DNA from: M0108 sp044228795 | GTDB taxonomy: Bacteria; Pseudomonadota; Gammaproteobacteria; Chromatiales; Chromatiaceae | Assembly (NCBI GenBank): GCA_044228795.1 | Contig: JBGAUE010000016.1 | Location: 1 to 64,000, forward strand | Direction: 5' to 3' | DNA: 64,000 nt | Shown: piece after piece, positions 16,768-25,798 of the stretch | How the letters are laid out: every line of letters begins with the position of its first letter | Position numbering within the stretch: position 1 is the stretch's first letter | The notes under the pieces: generated by a model | Databases searched by the model: none | What the model was told of the DNA's origin: nothing | Seen by the model: the letters and a program-made list of their open reading frames with translations, nothing else | Position numbers and translations under genes: made by a program

Positions 16768-18285
16768 ATGCCTGAACGCCACTATGCTCGTGCCGTCGCG
16801 AGAACCCTATTCGGGCTCGTGTTTATCGCCGTCCTCGCCGTCGGGGTGGGCCTGGCCGCCCACTGGCCCCATCGGACCCCGCCGACGCCGATCGCTACCG
16901 TCGCCACCCCCGCCCCCACGGGCGGCGCGGCGCGCATCGAGTGGCTCACCCAGCTTCAGCTGGCAACGCTTGAAGAGGGCCTGGCCCAGGACCTGAGCGT
17001 GGCGCAGCAGGCCCCCGGGCACCACTTGATCGATCTGCGGACTGCCGCCATCGGGTTCAGCATGTGGGGGCCCCTGGCAGATCTCAGCCAGGCCAGCCTG
17101 AGCGCCCTGGGCGAACATGCCTGGTTGCGCCAGGGTCTGATTTTCGCGCTGCCAATGGTGCGCTGGATGAGCGCACCCTTCCTGTTCCCGGTCGATCCGT
17201 CGCCCGAGGATGGGCGGCCGGCGGCAGCCTTCGAGCCCGTGCTCAAGTTGATCGCGGCCAAGGCGGCGGTTGGCCGCGGGGTCAGCCTGGACAATGTCGG
17301 CGATGCCTCCGCCTCCCCGGCGCAGTCCGCGGCCTACCGTGACTATTACGCCAACCTGTTCCGCGCCTACGGGGCCAGTGGTGCGACGCTCCCCCTGCAT
17401 GTCTCACTCAAACTCTCGGCCCTGGTCCATGACCTGCCCGCAGCCCTCCAGGGTCCGGAGAACCCCAAGCGCGCCGAGATTCTCGCCGCGCTCCGCTACC
17501 TGCTCGCCGTCGCGCACGACACCTGTCCAGCCGGGTTTTTCATGCGCATCGACATGGAGGAATACGCCTACAAGGACCTGACCCTTGGGCTGTTTCTCGA
17601 ACTGGTGACGGACACCCCGGAACTGACCCGCGACGGGCGCGGCGGACTGCACTTGGGGATCGTCACCCAGGCCTATCTAAGGGATTCGGCACATGACCTG
17701 GCGGCCCTCGCCGACTGGGGGCGCGCGCAGGGGGTGCGGGTGCCGGTGCGACTGGTGAAGGGTGCCTATGAGGTCTACGAGAAGGACCTGGCCGCGGCCA
17801 CCGGGCGCAAGAGCCCGGTATGGGATTACAAGGCGTCCACGGACGCCAACTACGAGGCACTTGGGGAATTTCTGCTGCGCCACTCGGACGCCTTCGACCC
17901 CGCCTTTGCCACCCATAACCTCCGCACCCAGGCGCGGGTCATGGCGGTGGCCGATGCCCTGGGGCGGCCTGCAACTGAAGTAGAGTTCCAGATGCTCTAT
18001 GGCATGGGCGATCCCATCAAGGGTGTCCTGATCAAACTCGGCTACCGCCTGCGCGAGTATGTTCCGGCCGGTCCCCTTTATCGCGGCCTCACCTACGCCG
18101 GGCGGCGCTTTCATGAACTGGCCAACCCGGACAATGCCCTGGCCCGCAGTCTCCAGGGGGATTTTTCGGTTCTGTCCGAACAGCCCCATTTCGAAGGCGC
18201 GACGGACAGCGCCGACGGCGCCTTTACCCGCGTGCTGCTGGGTCCGGATGATAAGTCCGGCCCTGGCGGGGCAGGCACTCAATAG
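16768..18285 (+). CDS. Membrane-anchored proline dehydrogenase family protein
   Basis: A FAD-dependent (beta-alpha)8-barrel protein of the PRODH family, which oxidises proline to pyrroline-5-carboxylate. It has 505 residues. Family motifs are RLVKGAYE (about residue 328), FATHN (about 380), EFQMLYGM (about 405) and the C-terminal LREYVPAGPLY. The region before the barrel is unusual: a single N-terminal TM helix (about residues 11-30) followed by a Pro/Thr-rich linker, which would tether the enzyme to the membrane. There is no P5C-dehydrogenase domain and no putP/putA neighbour. The activity is inferred from the barrel motifs; a related amine oxidation is possible. Confidence 0.8.
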   Translation: MPERHYARAVARTLFGLVFIAVLAVGVGLAAHWPHRTPPTPIATVATPAPTGGAARIEWLTQLQLATLEEGLAQDLSVAQQAPGHHLIDLRTAAIGFSMWGPLADLSQASLSALGEHAWLRQGLIFALPMVRWMSAPFLFPVDPSPEDGRPAAAFEPVLKLIAAKAAVGRGVSLDNVGDASASPAQSAAYRDYYANLFRAYGASGATLPLHVSLKLSALVHDLPAALQGPENPKRAEILAALRYLLAVAHDTCPAGFFMRIDMEEYAYKDLTLGLFLELVTDTPELTRDGRGGLHLGIVTQAYLRDSAHDLAALADWGRAQGVRVPVRLVKGAYEVYEKDLAAATGRKSPVWDYKASTDANYEALGEFLLRHSDAFDPAFATHNLRTQARVMAVADALGRPATEVEFQMLYGMGDPIKGVLIKLGYRLREYVPAGPLYRGLTYAGRRFHELANPDNALARSLQGDFSVLSEQPHFEGATDSADGAFTRVLLGPDDKSGPGGAGTQ

Positions 18286-18500
18286 GGGTAAGCGCACCAA
18301 AGCCGCCGATTCAGCTAGGCCCCTTCTCGTGACACTGCTGCGTGGTGTCCTTTGCAGCGGCTTGGGTGGGCCGCTAAGGCGCCAGCGAGCTGCCGTGATC
18401 GCGTAATCAAATCCGTGGCGGTTACCCTATCATTTTGGAACTAAGCCCCGACGGATGGCATGCCTGTTGGGGAAAGCCCCTCTATTCAGACGGAGATCCC

Positions 18501-20186
18501 ATGTCCCAGCGCATTTCGACTCTGTTGGCCGCGACCATCAACCTCCTTATGCCTTGGGCGCATTTGGCAAGCGCTGATGCGATCCCGGCGGCCCTTGACG
18601 AGGCGGAGGCCAAACTAAAGCAGATCAACCACTTCGTCATTATTTACCAGGAAAACCATAGCTTCGATGCCATTTTTGGTGGCTGGGAGGGCGTGAACGG
18701 GCTTACCAGCGCCGACCCCGCCCAGCAAAAGCAAACAAATCAGGCGGGTTCGCCCTTCGGTTGCCTGCACCAGGTCGATGTCAACCTCGCCTCGCCACCG
18801 TTGCCGGGCACCTGTAGCGACCCTGCCAATGGCATCACCAGCGCCTTTCCCAACGCCTCCTTCCGTCTCGACGACTATATCGCCCCCGCTGATCGAACCT
18901 GCCCTGAACCCGGGGCAAGGGCTCCCCAAGGGGTCCCCAGGGGCCAGGGCCTGCCCGGTGGCTGCACGGCGGATCTGGTGCATCGCTTTTACCAGGAGCA
19001 ATACCAGCTCAATGGCGGACGGATGGACCGCTACGTCACCGGCAGCGATGTCACCGGCCTAGCCATGGGGCACTACGATACGACCCAGCTCCCGCTCTAC
19101 CGCTATCTCCACGAGCCCAACCACCCGGCCTATGCGATCGCCGACAATTTCTTCCAGGCGGCCTTCGGCGGGTCCTATCTGAACCACCAGTGGCTGATCG
19201 CGGCGGCGACCCCGGTGTTTTTCAACGCCCCGGGCGACGGCTCCCCGGGGGACCTGCACGCCCTGCTGGATAGCCAGGGGATGCCCGCCGAGTACCCTCT
19301 TTATCGTCCCACCGGGCCGGTCAAGGAGGGTCCGCTCACAATCAAGTGTCCGGCACCAATTGAGGGCCTGGCGTGCGGGGACTATGCCGTCAACACCATT
19401 CAGCCGGCTGCACAGCCCTTCCTGCCCAAGACCCCGGACGCCAAACGACTACCGCCCCAGACTAACCGGACCATCGGCGAGTTACTCACCGCCGCCGGGA
19501 TCGATTGGACCTGGTATTCGGGCGGCTGGTCCAATGCGAACGGCGACATCGATGCCCCCGGTTGGACCAACGGCAAGGGCCCTAGCTGTTCGGACCCGCA
19601 GGCCCACCCGGACGCCACTTTTCCGAACTGCCCCGGCCGGCTCTTCCAGTACCATCACCAGCCGTTCAACTTTTACGCCGCCTACGCCCCGGGGATGCCC
19701 GCACGCCGGGAACACCTGCGCGACGAGCAGGAATTCATCGAGCGCGCCCAGGCCTCGGGGAGCGAGTGCGGCCTGAAGCCCGTAAGCTTCGTGAAGCCCT
19801 ACGGCGCGGACAACGAGCACCCTGGCTACGCCAGCGAGCACCAGGGCCAGGATCATGCGGTGCAACTGATCCGCGCGGTGGTGGAAGGTCCCTGCGCCAA
19901 GGACACCCTGATCATCCTGACCTATGACGAGTTCGGCGGTCAGTGGGATCATGTCTCGCCGCCCGGGCAAGGCGGGACTCCGGGGCCCCACGACCCCTGG
20001 GGACCTGGCACTCGTATCCCCGCTCTGATCCTGTCCCCCTTCCTTGCCGGTCTGCAGGTGGTGGATCGGGTTCAGCATGACACCACCTCGATCCTAGCCA
20101 CCCTCGAACACCGCTATGGGCTTCCCCCTCTGGGGCCCCGGGATACCAGGGTCACTGACCTGTCCACCATCTACTCGGCCCGCTGA
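18501..20186 (+). CDS. Secreted phospholipase C / acid phosphatase-type phosphoesterase
   Basis: A member of the bacterial phosphoesterase family (phospholipase C/AcpA type, PF04185) that hydrolyses phosphate mono- or diesters outside the cytoplasm. The 561-residue product starts with a signal peptide (about residues 1-26, ending ASADA). It then has the metal-site motif ENHSFD (residues 51-56), and near the C-terminus the TYDEFGGQWDHVSPP motif and an R-x-P-ALILSPF segment. ATG 18501 is chosen over upstream in-frame codons because GGAG precedes it and the signal peptide begins there. Flanking 18286-18500 shows no gene. Whether the substrate is a phospholipid or a phosphomonoester is not decidable here. 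Confidence 0.85.
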   Translation: MSQRISTLLAATINLLMPWAHLASADAIPAALDEAEAKLKQINHFVIIYQENHSFDAIFGGWEGVNGLTSADPAQQKQTNQAGSPFGCLHQVDVNLASPPLPGTCSDPANGITSAFPNASFRLDDYIAPADRTCPEPGARAPQGVPRGQGLPGGCTADLVHRFYQEQYQLNGGRMDRYVTGSDVTGLAMGHYDTTQLPLYRYLHEPNHPAYAIADNFFQAAFGGSYLNHQWLIAAATPVFFNAPGDGSPGDLHALLDSQGMPAEYPLYRPTGPVKEGPLTIKCPAPIEGLACGDYAVNTIQPAAQPFLPKTPDAKRLPPQTNRTIGELLTAAGIDWTWYSGGWSNANGDIDAPGWTNGKGPSCSDPQAHPDATFPNCPGRLFQYHHQPFNFYAAYAPGMPARREHLRDEQEFIERAQASGSECGLKPVSFVKPYGADNEHPGYASEHQGQDHAVQLIRAVVEGPCAKDTLIILTYDEFGGQWDHVSPPGQGGTPGPHDPWGPGTRIPALILSPFLAGLQVVDRVQHDTTSILATLEHRYGLPPLGPRDTRVTDLSTIYSAR

Positions 20187-20302
20187 AGAAGTCTCAGGGG
20201 GGTGCGGCTTAGGGTCACAGAAGGCCGCGCTCGGAGAGGATCAGGGACGGGATCACGCCTCGGCAGTTAGCGGGAGGGCCGGGTGGCGTTGGGCGGGGGT
20301 GT

Positions 20303-20355
20303 CGACAGCAGGGATGCTGTCGCCAAGCCTACAGGGATGTATTCACGGCGTCCCC
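20303..20355. repeat. Intergenic palindromic element (REP-like hairpin pair)
   Basis: CGACAGCA (20303-20310), GGGA loop, TGCTGTCG (20315-20322) is a perfect 8-bp stem with a 4-base loop. A second weaker hairpin (GGGATG ... CGTCCC) follows at about 20334-20355. Paired hairpins of this kind are typical of REP/BIME elements scattered through proteobacterial genomes. Only one copy lies in this window. The rest of 20187-20565 contains no gene. Confidence 0.5.
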
Positions 20356-20388
20356 CGTCGGACGTTACCCGGCCCGTGAAACCGCAAA

Positions 20389-20423
20389 CTCCCAGGGTGT
20401 TGGGTATATGAGCTAACTGGGAG
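20389..20423. promoter_or_regulatory. Inverted repeat upstream of bioB
   Basis: CTCCCAG at 20389-20395 and CTGGGAG at 20417-20423 form a perfect 7-bp inverted repeat with a 21-base spacer containing TATATGAG. It lies about 65 bp before the candidate bioB -35 box, so it could be an operator or a terminator-like structure. It does not match the BirA operator. Confidence 0.25.
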
Positions 20424-20487
20424 CGCTGAGATGCCTGAATCAGCCGCCCACCGGGCCAAATTCGTAAACTCTATCCTCTGGTCTGAG

Positions 20488-20515
20488 TTGACAACTGGCC
20501 GGATCGGGTTAAAAC
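20488..20515 (+). promoter_or_regulatory. Candidate sigma-70 promoter of the biotin operon
   Basis: A perfect TTGACA (20488-20493) is followed after 16 bp by TAAAAC (20510-20515, four of six matches). Transcription would begin near 20522, leaving a leader of about 45 bases before bioB. The -35 box overlaps the palindrome GTTGACAAC. Confidence 0.45.
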
Positions 20516-20565
20516 TCCGCACCTTGTCCCCCGTAACCAGGTTCCTTCGACTCCGGATCATCTCC

Positions 20566-21585
20566 ATGTCCAGTCCCTCGTTTTCTCCCGAGCTTCGCCA
20601 CGACTGGTCCCTGGACGAGGTGATGGCCCTGTTCGATCAGCCCTTCATGGACCTGATCTTTCGCGCCCAGTTGGCCCACCGGGGCTGTTTCGACCCCAAC
20701 AAGGTGCAGGTCAGCACCCTGCTCAGCATCAAGACCGGCGCCTGCCCGGAGGACTGCGGTTACTGTGCCCAGAGCGCCAGCCATGGTACCGACCTGGAGC
20801 CCGAACGCCTCTTGCCGCTGGCGGAGGTGATGGCGGCGGCCGCCTCCGCCAAGGCCCAGGGCGCGACCCGCTTCTGCATGGGCGCAGCCTGGCGTAACCC
20901 CACGGACAAAAATCTGGACCGGGTTGCCGAGATGATCGCCGCGGTCCACGGCCTGGGTTTGGAAACCTGCGTCACCCTGGGCATGCTGACGGACGCCCAG
21001 ACCCTGCGGCTCAAGACCGCCGGCCTGGACTACTACAATCACAACCTGGACACCTCCCCCGAGTTCTATGGCCAGGTCATTACCACTCGCAGCTACCAGG
21101 ACCGGCTCGACACCCTGGCCCGGATTCAGCGCGCGGGCATCAAAGTATGCAGCGGCGGCATCCTGGGCCTAGGCGAGTCGCGCCACGACCGTGCCTCCCT
21201 GCTGCGGCAACTGGCCAACCTGCCCCAGCACCCGGAGTCCGTGCCCATCAATTTGCTCGTCCAGGTGGAGGGCACGCCCCTGCATGGCACGGCGCGGCTC
21301 GACCCCCTGGAGTTCGTGCGCACCGTCGCCGTGGCCCGTCTGCTGATGCCCGCCTCCCAGGTACGCCTGTCCGCTGGCCGCGCCGACATGAGCGACGAGT
21401 TGCAGGCCCTCTGTTTCCTCGCCGGAGCCAATTCCATTTTCTACGGCGAACGCCTGTTGACGACACCCAACGCCGGAGCGGATCGGGATCTGGATCTGTT
21501 CCAGCGCCTGGGCATGGAATTCGAGCGGGTGGATGCGGACGAACGCGCAGTGCCGGGTCCCTGCGAGCGTTGTGAGGCGCATTAA
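20566..21585 (+). CDS. bioB: Biotin synthase
   Basis: A radical-SAM enzyme that inserts sulfur into dethiobiotin to form biotin. The 339 residues contain the cluster motif Cys60-x3-Cys64-x2-Cys67 (GACPEDCGYC). They also contain the YYNHNLDTSPEFY motif, GILGLGE and RLSAGRADMS, with the Arg that ligates the auxiliary [2Fe-2S] cluster. The frame is open from 20431, but ATG 20566 (MSSPSFSPELRHDW) matches the family start. It is the first gene of a full bioB-F-H-C-D operon. Confidence 0.96.
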   Translation: MSSPSFSPELRHDWSLDEVMALFDQPFMDLIFRAQLAHRGCFDPNKVQVSTLLSIKTGACPEDCGYCAQSASHGTDLEPERLLPLAEVMAAAASAKAQGATRFCMGAAWRNPTDKNLDRVAEMIAAVHGLGLETCVTLGMLTDAQTLRLKTAGLDYYNHNLDTSPEFYGQVITTRSYQDRLDTLARIQRAGIKVCSGGILGLGESRHDRASLLRQLANLPQHPESVPINLLVQVEGTPLHGTARLDPLEFVRTVAVARLLMPASQVRLSAGRADMSDELQALCFLAGANSIFYGERLLTTPNAGADRDLDLFQRLGMEFERVDADERAVPGPCERCEAH

Positions 21586-21735
21586 GTGAAGGCAGACCCT
21601 TGGCTATGCCCCCGCCGCGCCGAGTCGAATCAGGGCGATGCTCTTGCTCAATGGCGGCTCGCCGCCAGGGGATTGCCCACATCCTGGCGCGCGACCATGA
21701 CCGCTAGCCGCCTTGGCGCGGCCCCTTGAAACAGG

Positions 21736-23001
21736 GTGAACCCTGACCTCCATAGGGAGCTGGAGTGCCGGCGGGAGGCTCATCTCTACCGCCGGCGCCG
21801 CCAGATTGAGCAGGCGCCGGGTCCCCATCTCACCCTCGATGGCCGTCCGGCCATCGCCTTCTGTACCAACGATTATCTGGGTCTGGCCCGGCATCCAGAG
21901 GTGATAGCCGCCTGCCAGCGGGGGGTTGAGGCCTATGGCGTCGGCAGCGGCTCGGCCCACCTGGTCGCCGGCCATGGCCCGGCCCATCAGGCCCTGGAGG
22001 AGGAACTGGCTGACTTTCTGGGCCGCGAGCGGGCTCTGCTCTTCTCTACCGGTTACATGGCCAACCTGGGCATCCTCCAGGCGCTGGCCAGGCCGGGCGA
22101 TCAAGTCTGCGAGGACAGGCTCAATCACGCCTCCCTGATCGATGGCGCCTTGCTGGCCCGCGCCTGCCTACGACGTTATCCCCATGGCGACATGGCGGCC
22201 TTGCGGTGCCAGTTGGTGGCTGGTTCCCTTGCCGATTCCCCTCCCGAGTCGCCTGCCAGCGACAGGCACAGGACTGATTACGCGCCCGATCCTGAGCAGG
22301 CCACCGGTCGCCGCCCGGTGGCTCTGATCGCCACCGATGGTGTCTTCAGCATGGACGGCGATCTGGCAACCCTCCCCGAACTGGCGGCCCTCGCCCGGGC
22401 CTCGGGCGTGCCACTCCTGGTCGATGATGCCCATGGCCTCGGTGTCCTGGGCCGCGAGGGGCGGGGCAGCCTGGATCATTGGGGGCTCGACGCCGCGGCC
22501 GTCCCCATCCTCATGGGCACCCTGGGCAAGGCCCTCGGTACCTTCGGCGCCTTCGTCGCCGGAGGCGAGGATTTGATCGAGACCCTGATTCAATCCGCCC
22601 GGAGTTACATCTACACCACGGCACCGCCGCCGGCCTGGGCAGCGGCGACGCGGGCCAGTCTGGCCCTGGCCCGCCGGGAGGAGTGGCGGCGCGCGCGTCT
22701 TCGGGAACTGATCCAGAAATTCCGACGGGGGGCGGAACAGCTCGGCTTGCCCCTGATGCCGTCCAACACCCCTATCCAGCCGATCCTGGCGGGGAGTGCC
22801 GAACGCGCCTTGGCCTGGAGTCAGAGCCTGGAGGCGCGTGGCATCCTGGTGACCGCCATCCGGCCACCGACCGTGCCCAAGGGCTCGGCCCGGCTGCGGG
22901 TTACCCTCTGCGCCCTCCATACCGACCCGGATCTGGAATGCTTGCTCGCAGCCCTGGCGGAGTTGCCCTGGGGAGAGCGAGACCCGGGAACGGCCGTATG
23001 A
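21736..23001 (+). CDS. bioF: 8-amino-7-oxononanoate synthase
   Basis: A PLP enzyme joining pimeloyl-ACP and alanine to give 8-amino-7-oxononanoate. At 421 residues it is longer than the usual roughly 385. Motifs include FCTNDYLGLARHP, GSGSAHLVAGHG, DGVFSMDGD, LLVDDAHGLGVLG and the PLP-lysine segment MGTLGKALG. The extra length is an insertion of about 30 residues (roughly 157-187, LADSPPESPASDRHRTDY...) just before DGVFSMDG. The start is GTG 21736. The stop overlaps bioH (ATGA). The 150 bases after bioB hold no gene. Confidence 0.95.
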   Translation: MNPDLHRELECRREAHLYRRRRQIEQAPGPHLTLDGRPAIAFCTNDYLGLARHPEVIAACQRGVEAYGVGSGSAHLVAGHGPAHQALEEELADFLGRERALLFSTGYMANLGILQALARPGDQVCEDRLNHASLIDGALLARACLRRYPHGDMAALRCQLVAGSLADSPPESPASDRHRTDYAPDPEQATGRRPVALIATDGVFSMDGDLATLPELAALARASGVPLLVDDAHGLGVLGREGRGSLDHWGLDAAAVPILMGTLGKALGTFGAFVAGGEDLIETLIQSARSYIYTTAPPPAWAAATRASLALARREEWRRARLRELIQKFRRGAEQLGLPLMPSNTPIQPILAGSAERALAWSQSLEARGILVTAIRPPTVPKGSARLRVTLCALHTDPDLECLLAALAELPWGERDPGTAV

Positions 23002-23780
23002 CGGCCGCCCTCTACCGCGAGACCCGGGGCCAGGGCCCGGACCTGGTTCTGCTGCATGGCTGGGGCATGAACGCCGCGGTCTGGCATGGCCTGCCCGCCG
23101 ATCTGGCGCTGGGTCACCGCCTGACGGTTATCGAGTTACCTGGCCATGGGGGCAGCCCCTTTGATCCGACCTGGCAAGGGCTTGAGGACTGGGTCGAGGC
23201 TTGTATGGCGGCGGCGCCGGTCAGGGCCGTCTGGGTGGGCTGGTCCCTGGGTGGCCTGGTCGCCCTGGCGGCGGCCCGATGCGCGCCGGAGCGTCTGGCG
23301 GGGCTGGTGGCGATGACGGCCACGCCGCGCTTCGTCCAGGCCGACGATTGGCCAGCGGCCATGGCGCCCGAGACCCTGGCGCGCTTTCACGACGGCCTGC
23401 TGGCGGACCCCGCTGGCACCCTGGAGCGTTTCCTGGCCCTCCAGGTCCGGGGCAGCGAGGCGGCGCGGGATACGCTACGCCTGCTCAAGCGGGAGTTGGC
23501 GGAGAGGCCCGCCCCGGATCCGGTTGCCTTGGCCCTGGGCCTGGATCTGCTGGGGGACTCGGACCTGCGCCCCGCGCTTGGGGATCTCGACTGCCCCAGC
23601 CTCTGGCTGCTCGGCGCCCGCGATACCCTGGTCCCCCCCGGCGTGGCCTTGGACATCGCCGCCCGGTTGCCCGAGGCGCGGGTCCAGGTCATCCCGGGTG
23701 CCGCCCATGCCCCCTTTCTCTCCCACCCGGCGGCAACCACCGCCGCGCTACTGTCCTTTCTTTGGGAACTGGAGACCTGA
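22998..23780 (+). CDS. bioH: Pimeloyl-ACP methyl ester esterase BioH
   Basis: An alpha/beta hydrolase that removes the methyl group from pimeloyl-ACP methyl ester, ending the BioC-BioH stage of pimelate synthesis. The 260 residues include the oxyanion motif LLHGWGMNAAVW, the nucleophile elbow GWSLGG, the acid region LLGARDTLVPP and the catalytic His in GAAHAPFLSHP. It overlaps bioF by four bases upstream and bioC by one base downstream, so it is tightly coupled. Its position between bioF and bioC supports the assignment over a generic hydrolase. Confidence 0.93.
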   Translation: MTAALYRETRGQGPDLVLLHGWGMNAAVWHGLPADLALGHRLTVIELPGHGGSPFDPTWQGLEDWVEACMAAAPVRAVWVGWSLGGLVALAAARCAPERLAGLVAMTATPRFVQADDWPAAMAPETLARFHDGLLADPAGTLERFLALQVRGSEAARDTLRLLKRELAERPAPDPVALALGLDLLGDSDLRPALGDLDCPSLWLLGARDTLVPPGVALDIAARLPEARVQVIPGAAHAPFLSHPAATTAALLSFLWELET

Positions 23781-24667
23781 TGGCCGCGAACCTCCAAGAG
23801 GGGCTGAATAACCCCATCGATAAGCTGGCCGCCCGTCGCGCCTTCGAGCAAGCGGCAGCCGGTTACGATAGCGTGGCGGTCCTGCAAAAGGAGATGGCTA
23901 GCCGTCTGCTGGAGCGGCTGAATTATGTGCGCCTGGCGCCCAAGACCGTCCTTGATTTGGGGGCGGGTACCGGCCTGGCTCTGGACGATCTCCAGCGCCG
24001 GTATCGGAAGGCACGGGTCCTGGCTCTGGATTTCGCCTTCCCAATGCTGCGCCTGGCCCGCCGGCGGGGGAATATGTTGCGCCGCCCGACCTGCCTGTGC
24101 GCCGATGCCGAGGCCCTGCCCCTCGCGGAGGGCAGCATCGACTTTATCTTCTCCAATGCCACCCTCCAGTGGTGTAACGACCTGGACCGGACCTTCGTGG
24201 AGCTGCGGCGCGTCCTCGCCCCCGGCGGCCTGCTCATGTTCACCACCTTTGGTCCCGACACCCTGGGCGAACTGCGTACCGCCTGGGCCCAGGCCGATGG
24301 ACACGGCCATGTCAGCCCCTTCCTGGATATGCACGATGTCGGTGATGCCCTGGTGCGGGCCGGTTTCGAGGGGCCGGTCATGGACGCCGAGCGACTCACC
24401 CTGACCTACGGGGACCTGGGCGGTCTCATCAAGGACTTGCGGGGTCTGGGCGCGCGTAACGCCACCCGTGAACGCTCGCGCGGCCTTACCGGCAAGTCCC
24501 GGTGGGCCGCCATGCGTGCCGCCTACGAGGTCCAGCGCCACGAGGGCCGCTTGCCCGCTACCTATGAGGTGGTCTATGGCCATGCCTGGGCGCCCCTGCA
24601 ACGGGTCAGGGCGGATGGTGCCGTGGCCCTGCCCGTGAGTGCCATAGGTCGGAGGTCCCCAGTATGA
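23780..24667 (+). CDS. bioC: Malonyl-ACP O-methyltransferase BioC
   Basis: A SAM-dependent methyltransferase that methylates malonyl-ACP so the fatty-acid cycle can build the pimeloyl chain. The 295 residues start at ATG 23780, overlapping the bioH stop (TGATG). Motif I is VLDLGAGTGLALDDL. The motifs DFIFSNATLQWCNDL, GGLLMFTTFGPDTLGELR and the C-terminal YEVVYGHAW are all characteristic of BioC rather than of other class I methyltransferases. Confidence 0.94.
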   Translation: MAANLQEGLNNPIDKLAARRAFEQAAAGYDSVAVLQKEMASRLLERLNYVRLAPKTVLDLGAGTGLALDDLQRRYRKARVLALDFAFPMLRLARRRGNMLRRPTCLCADAEALPLAEGSIDFIFSNATLQWCNDLDRTFVELRRVLAPGGLLMFTTFGPDTLGELRTAWAQADGHGHVSPFLDMHDVGDALVRAGFEGPVMDAERLTLTYGDLGGLIKDLRGLGARNATRERSRGLTGKSRWAAMRAAYEVQRHEGRLPATYEVVYGHAWAPLQRVRADGAVALPVSAIGRRSPV

Positions 24668-24786
24668 GAGGTGCCGGTCGGCAATCGCCGCCGCGTCCGG
24701 GAGGCCTGCTTGGCATTGGGATCGGGAAGTGACCGCGGGCCGCTCATGAGAGCCGGGTGGTTGCGGATTTCAGGGTCCCCAAGGCG

Positions 24787-25476
24787 ATGAAGGGGTTCTT
24801 CGTCACGGGTACCGACACCGGTTGTGGTAAGACCGAGGTCAGCCTCGGCCTCATCCAGGCCCTGCGTCAGCAGGGTCCCAAGGTCCAGGGCATGAAGCCC
24901 GTTGCCTCCGGTTGTGAGGCCGGCCCCCAGGGTCCCAGGAATGCCGACGCCCAACGCCTGCTGGCCCAGTCGAGTTGCCGGGTGCCTTACGACTGGGTCA
25001 ACCCCTATGCCTTCATACCGCCCATAGCCCCCCATATTGCCGCCCGCGAGGCGGGGGTCGAGATCGGATTGGATCTGATCCGCGAACGCGCCGCGGCCCT
25101 GGCGGCCGCGGCGGACCTGCTGGTTGTCGAAGGAGTGGGCGGCTGGCGGGTGCCCTTGGGTTCGGGTCTGGCGGTCAGCGACCTGCCCCGGGCCTTGGGT
25201 TTGCCCGTCATCCTCGTCGTAGGCCTGCGCCTCGGCTGTCTCAACCATGCCGCGCTGACCGCGGAGAGCATCCTCGCCTGCGGCTGCCACCTGGCCGGCT
25301 GGGTCGCCAACCAGATCGATCCGGACCTGGCGCGGTATGAGGAAAATCTGGTGACCCTCTCAGCACTGATCCCAGCCCCCCGCCTTGGCTTTATCCCTTG
25401 GCTGGGGCAGTCCACCGGGGGGGTGGAGCCAGAGACCTGGGCCTCCCATCTCGCCATTGGGAAGATCTGGCCTTGA
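24787..25476 (+). CDS. bioD: Dethiobiotin synthetase
   Basis: An ATP-dependent carboxylase closing the ureido ring to form dethiobiotin. The 229 residues begin MKGFFVTGTDTGCGKTEVS, which holds the P-loop. Other motifs are GMKPVASGCE, NPYAFIPPIAPHIAA, VVEGVGGWRVPL and the GLRLGCLNHA loop. ATG 24787 is preferred because it begins at the family start; GTG 24757 is an in-frame alternative. It is the last gene of the biotin operon. bioA is absent from this window. Confidence 0.93.
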   Translation: MKGFFVTGTDTGCGKTEVSLGLIQALRQQGPKVQGMKPVASGCEAGPQGPRNADAQRLLAQSSCRVPYDWVNPYAFIPPIAPHIAAREAGVEIGLDLIRERAAALAAAADLLVVEGVGGWRVPLGSGLAVSDLPRALGLPVILVVGLRLGCLNHAALTAESILACGCHLAGWVANQIDPDLARYEENLVTLSALIPAPRLGFIPWLGQSTGGVEPETWASHLAIGKIWP

Positions 25477-25555
25477 GTCGATCAGTGACGGCGATAGGCG
25501 CGCCGCGATCCCGCTAGCCCGGATATAGTGCCAGCGTCTGTAGGCCGCGGGTCAG

Positions 25556-25759
25556 GTGACGGGGGAGATCCACGCCCTGGTCCAGGCCCGGTTGATGTTG
25601 TTCGAGCTGCTCATGGGGGTGTTCATGGAAAAGCACACCCCCAAGAGCAGCCGCAACGCCAGCCTGCCGCCCGCGCAGAAGGGCAAGGAAGACGACACCG
25701 CCACCCTGCCCGGTACCCAGGGCCAGGGGCACGCATACAGCCGCAGCGGCGGCCGTTAG
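25556..25759 (+). mobile_element. IS66-type transposase N-terminal fragment
   Basis: A 67-codon open frame reads ...MLFELLMGVFMEKHTPKSS and RNASLPPAQKGKEDDTA. This resembles the N-terminal helical segment of IS66-family transposases, where a leucine-rich helix leads into an xNSSxPPS motif. The frame then stops, and no DDE domain, terminal inverted repeats or accessory genes follow, so it is a fragment of a dead element. The rest of 25477-25798 is otherwise empty. It lies between the biotin operon and the flavoprotein gene and marks an old insertion point. Confidence 0.5.
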
Positions 25760-25798
25760 TGGGTCAGTTTAAGTGATCATTAACACCCGCACCCGGCA

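Noticed and set aside
20460..20530. BirA operator in front of bioB
   Set aside because: The sequence around TTGACAAC...GGTTAAAA does not match the two conserved half-sites with their spacing.
22479..23780. Very long frame reading into bioH from inside bioF
   Set aside because: Only the part from 22998 has alpha/beta-hydrolase motifs; the upstream part is the wrong frame of bioF.
23201..24667. Upstream extension of bioC inside bioH
   Set aside because: Homology to BioC starts at ATG 23780, which overlaps the bioH stop; the extra residues are Gly-rich shadow sequence.
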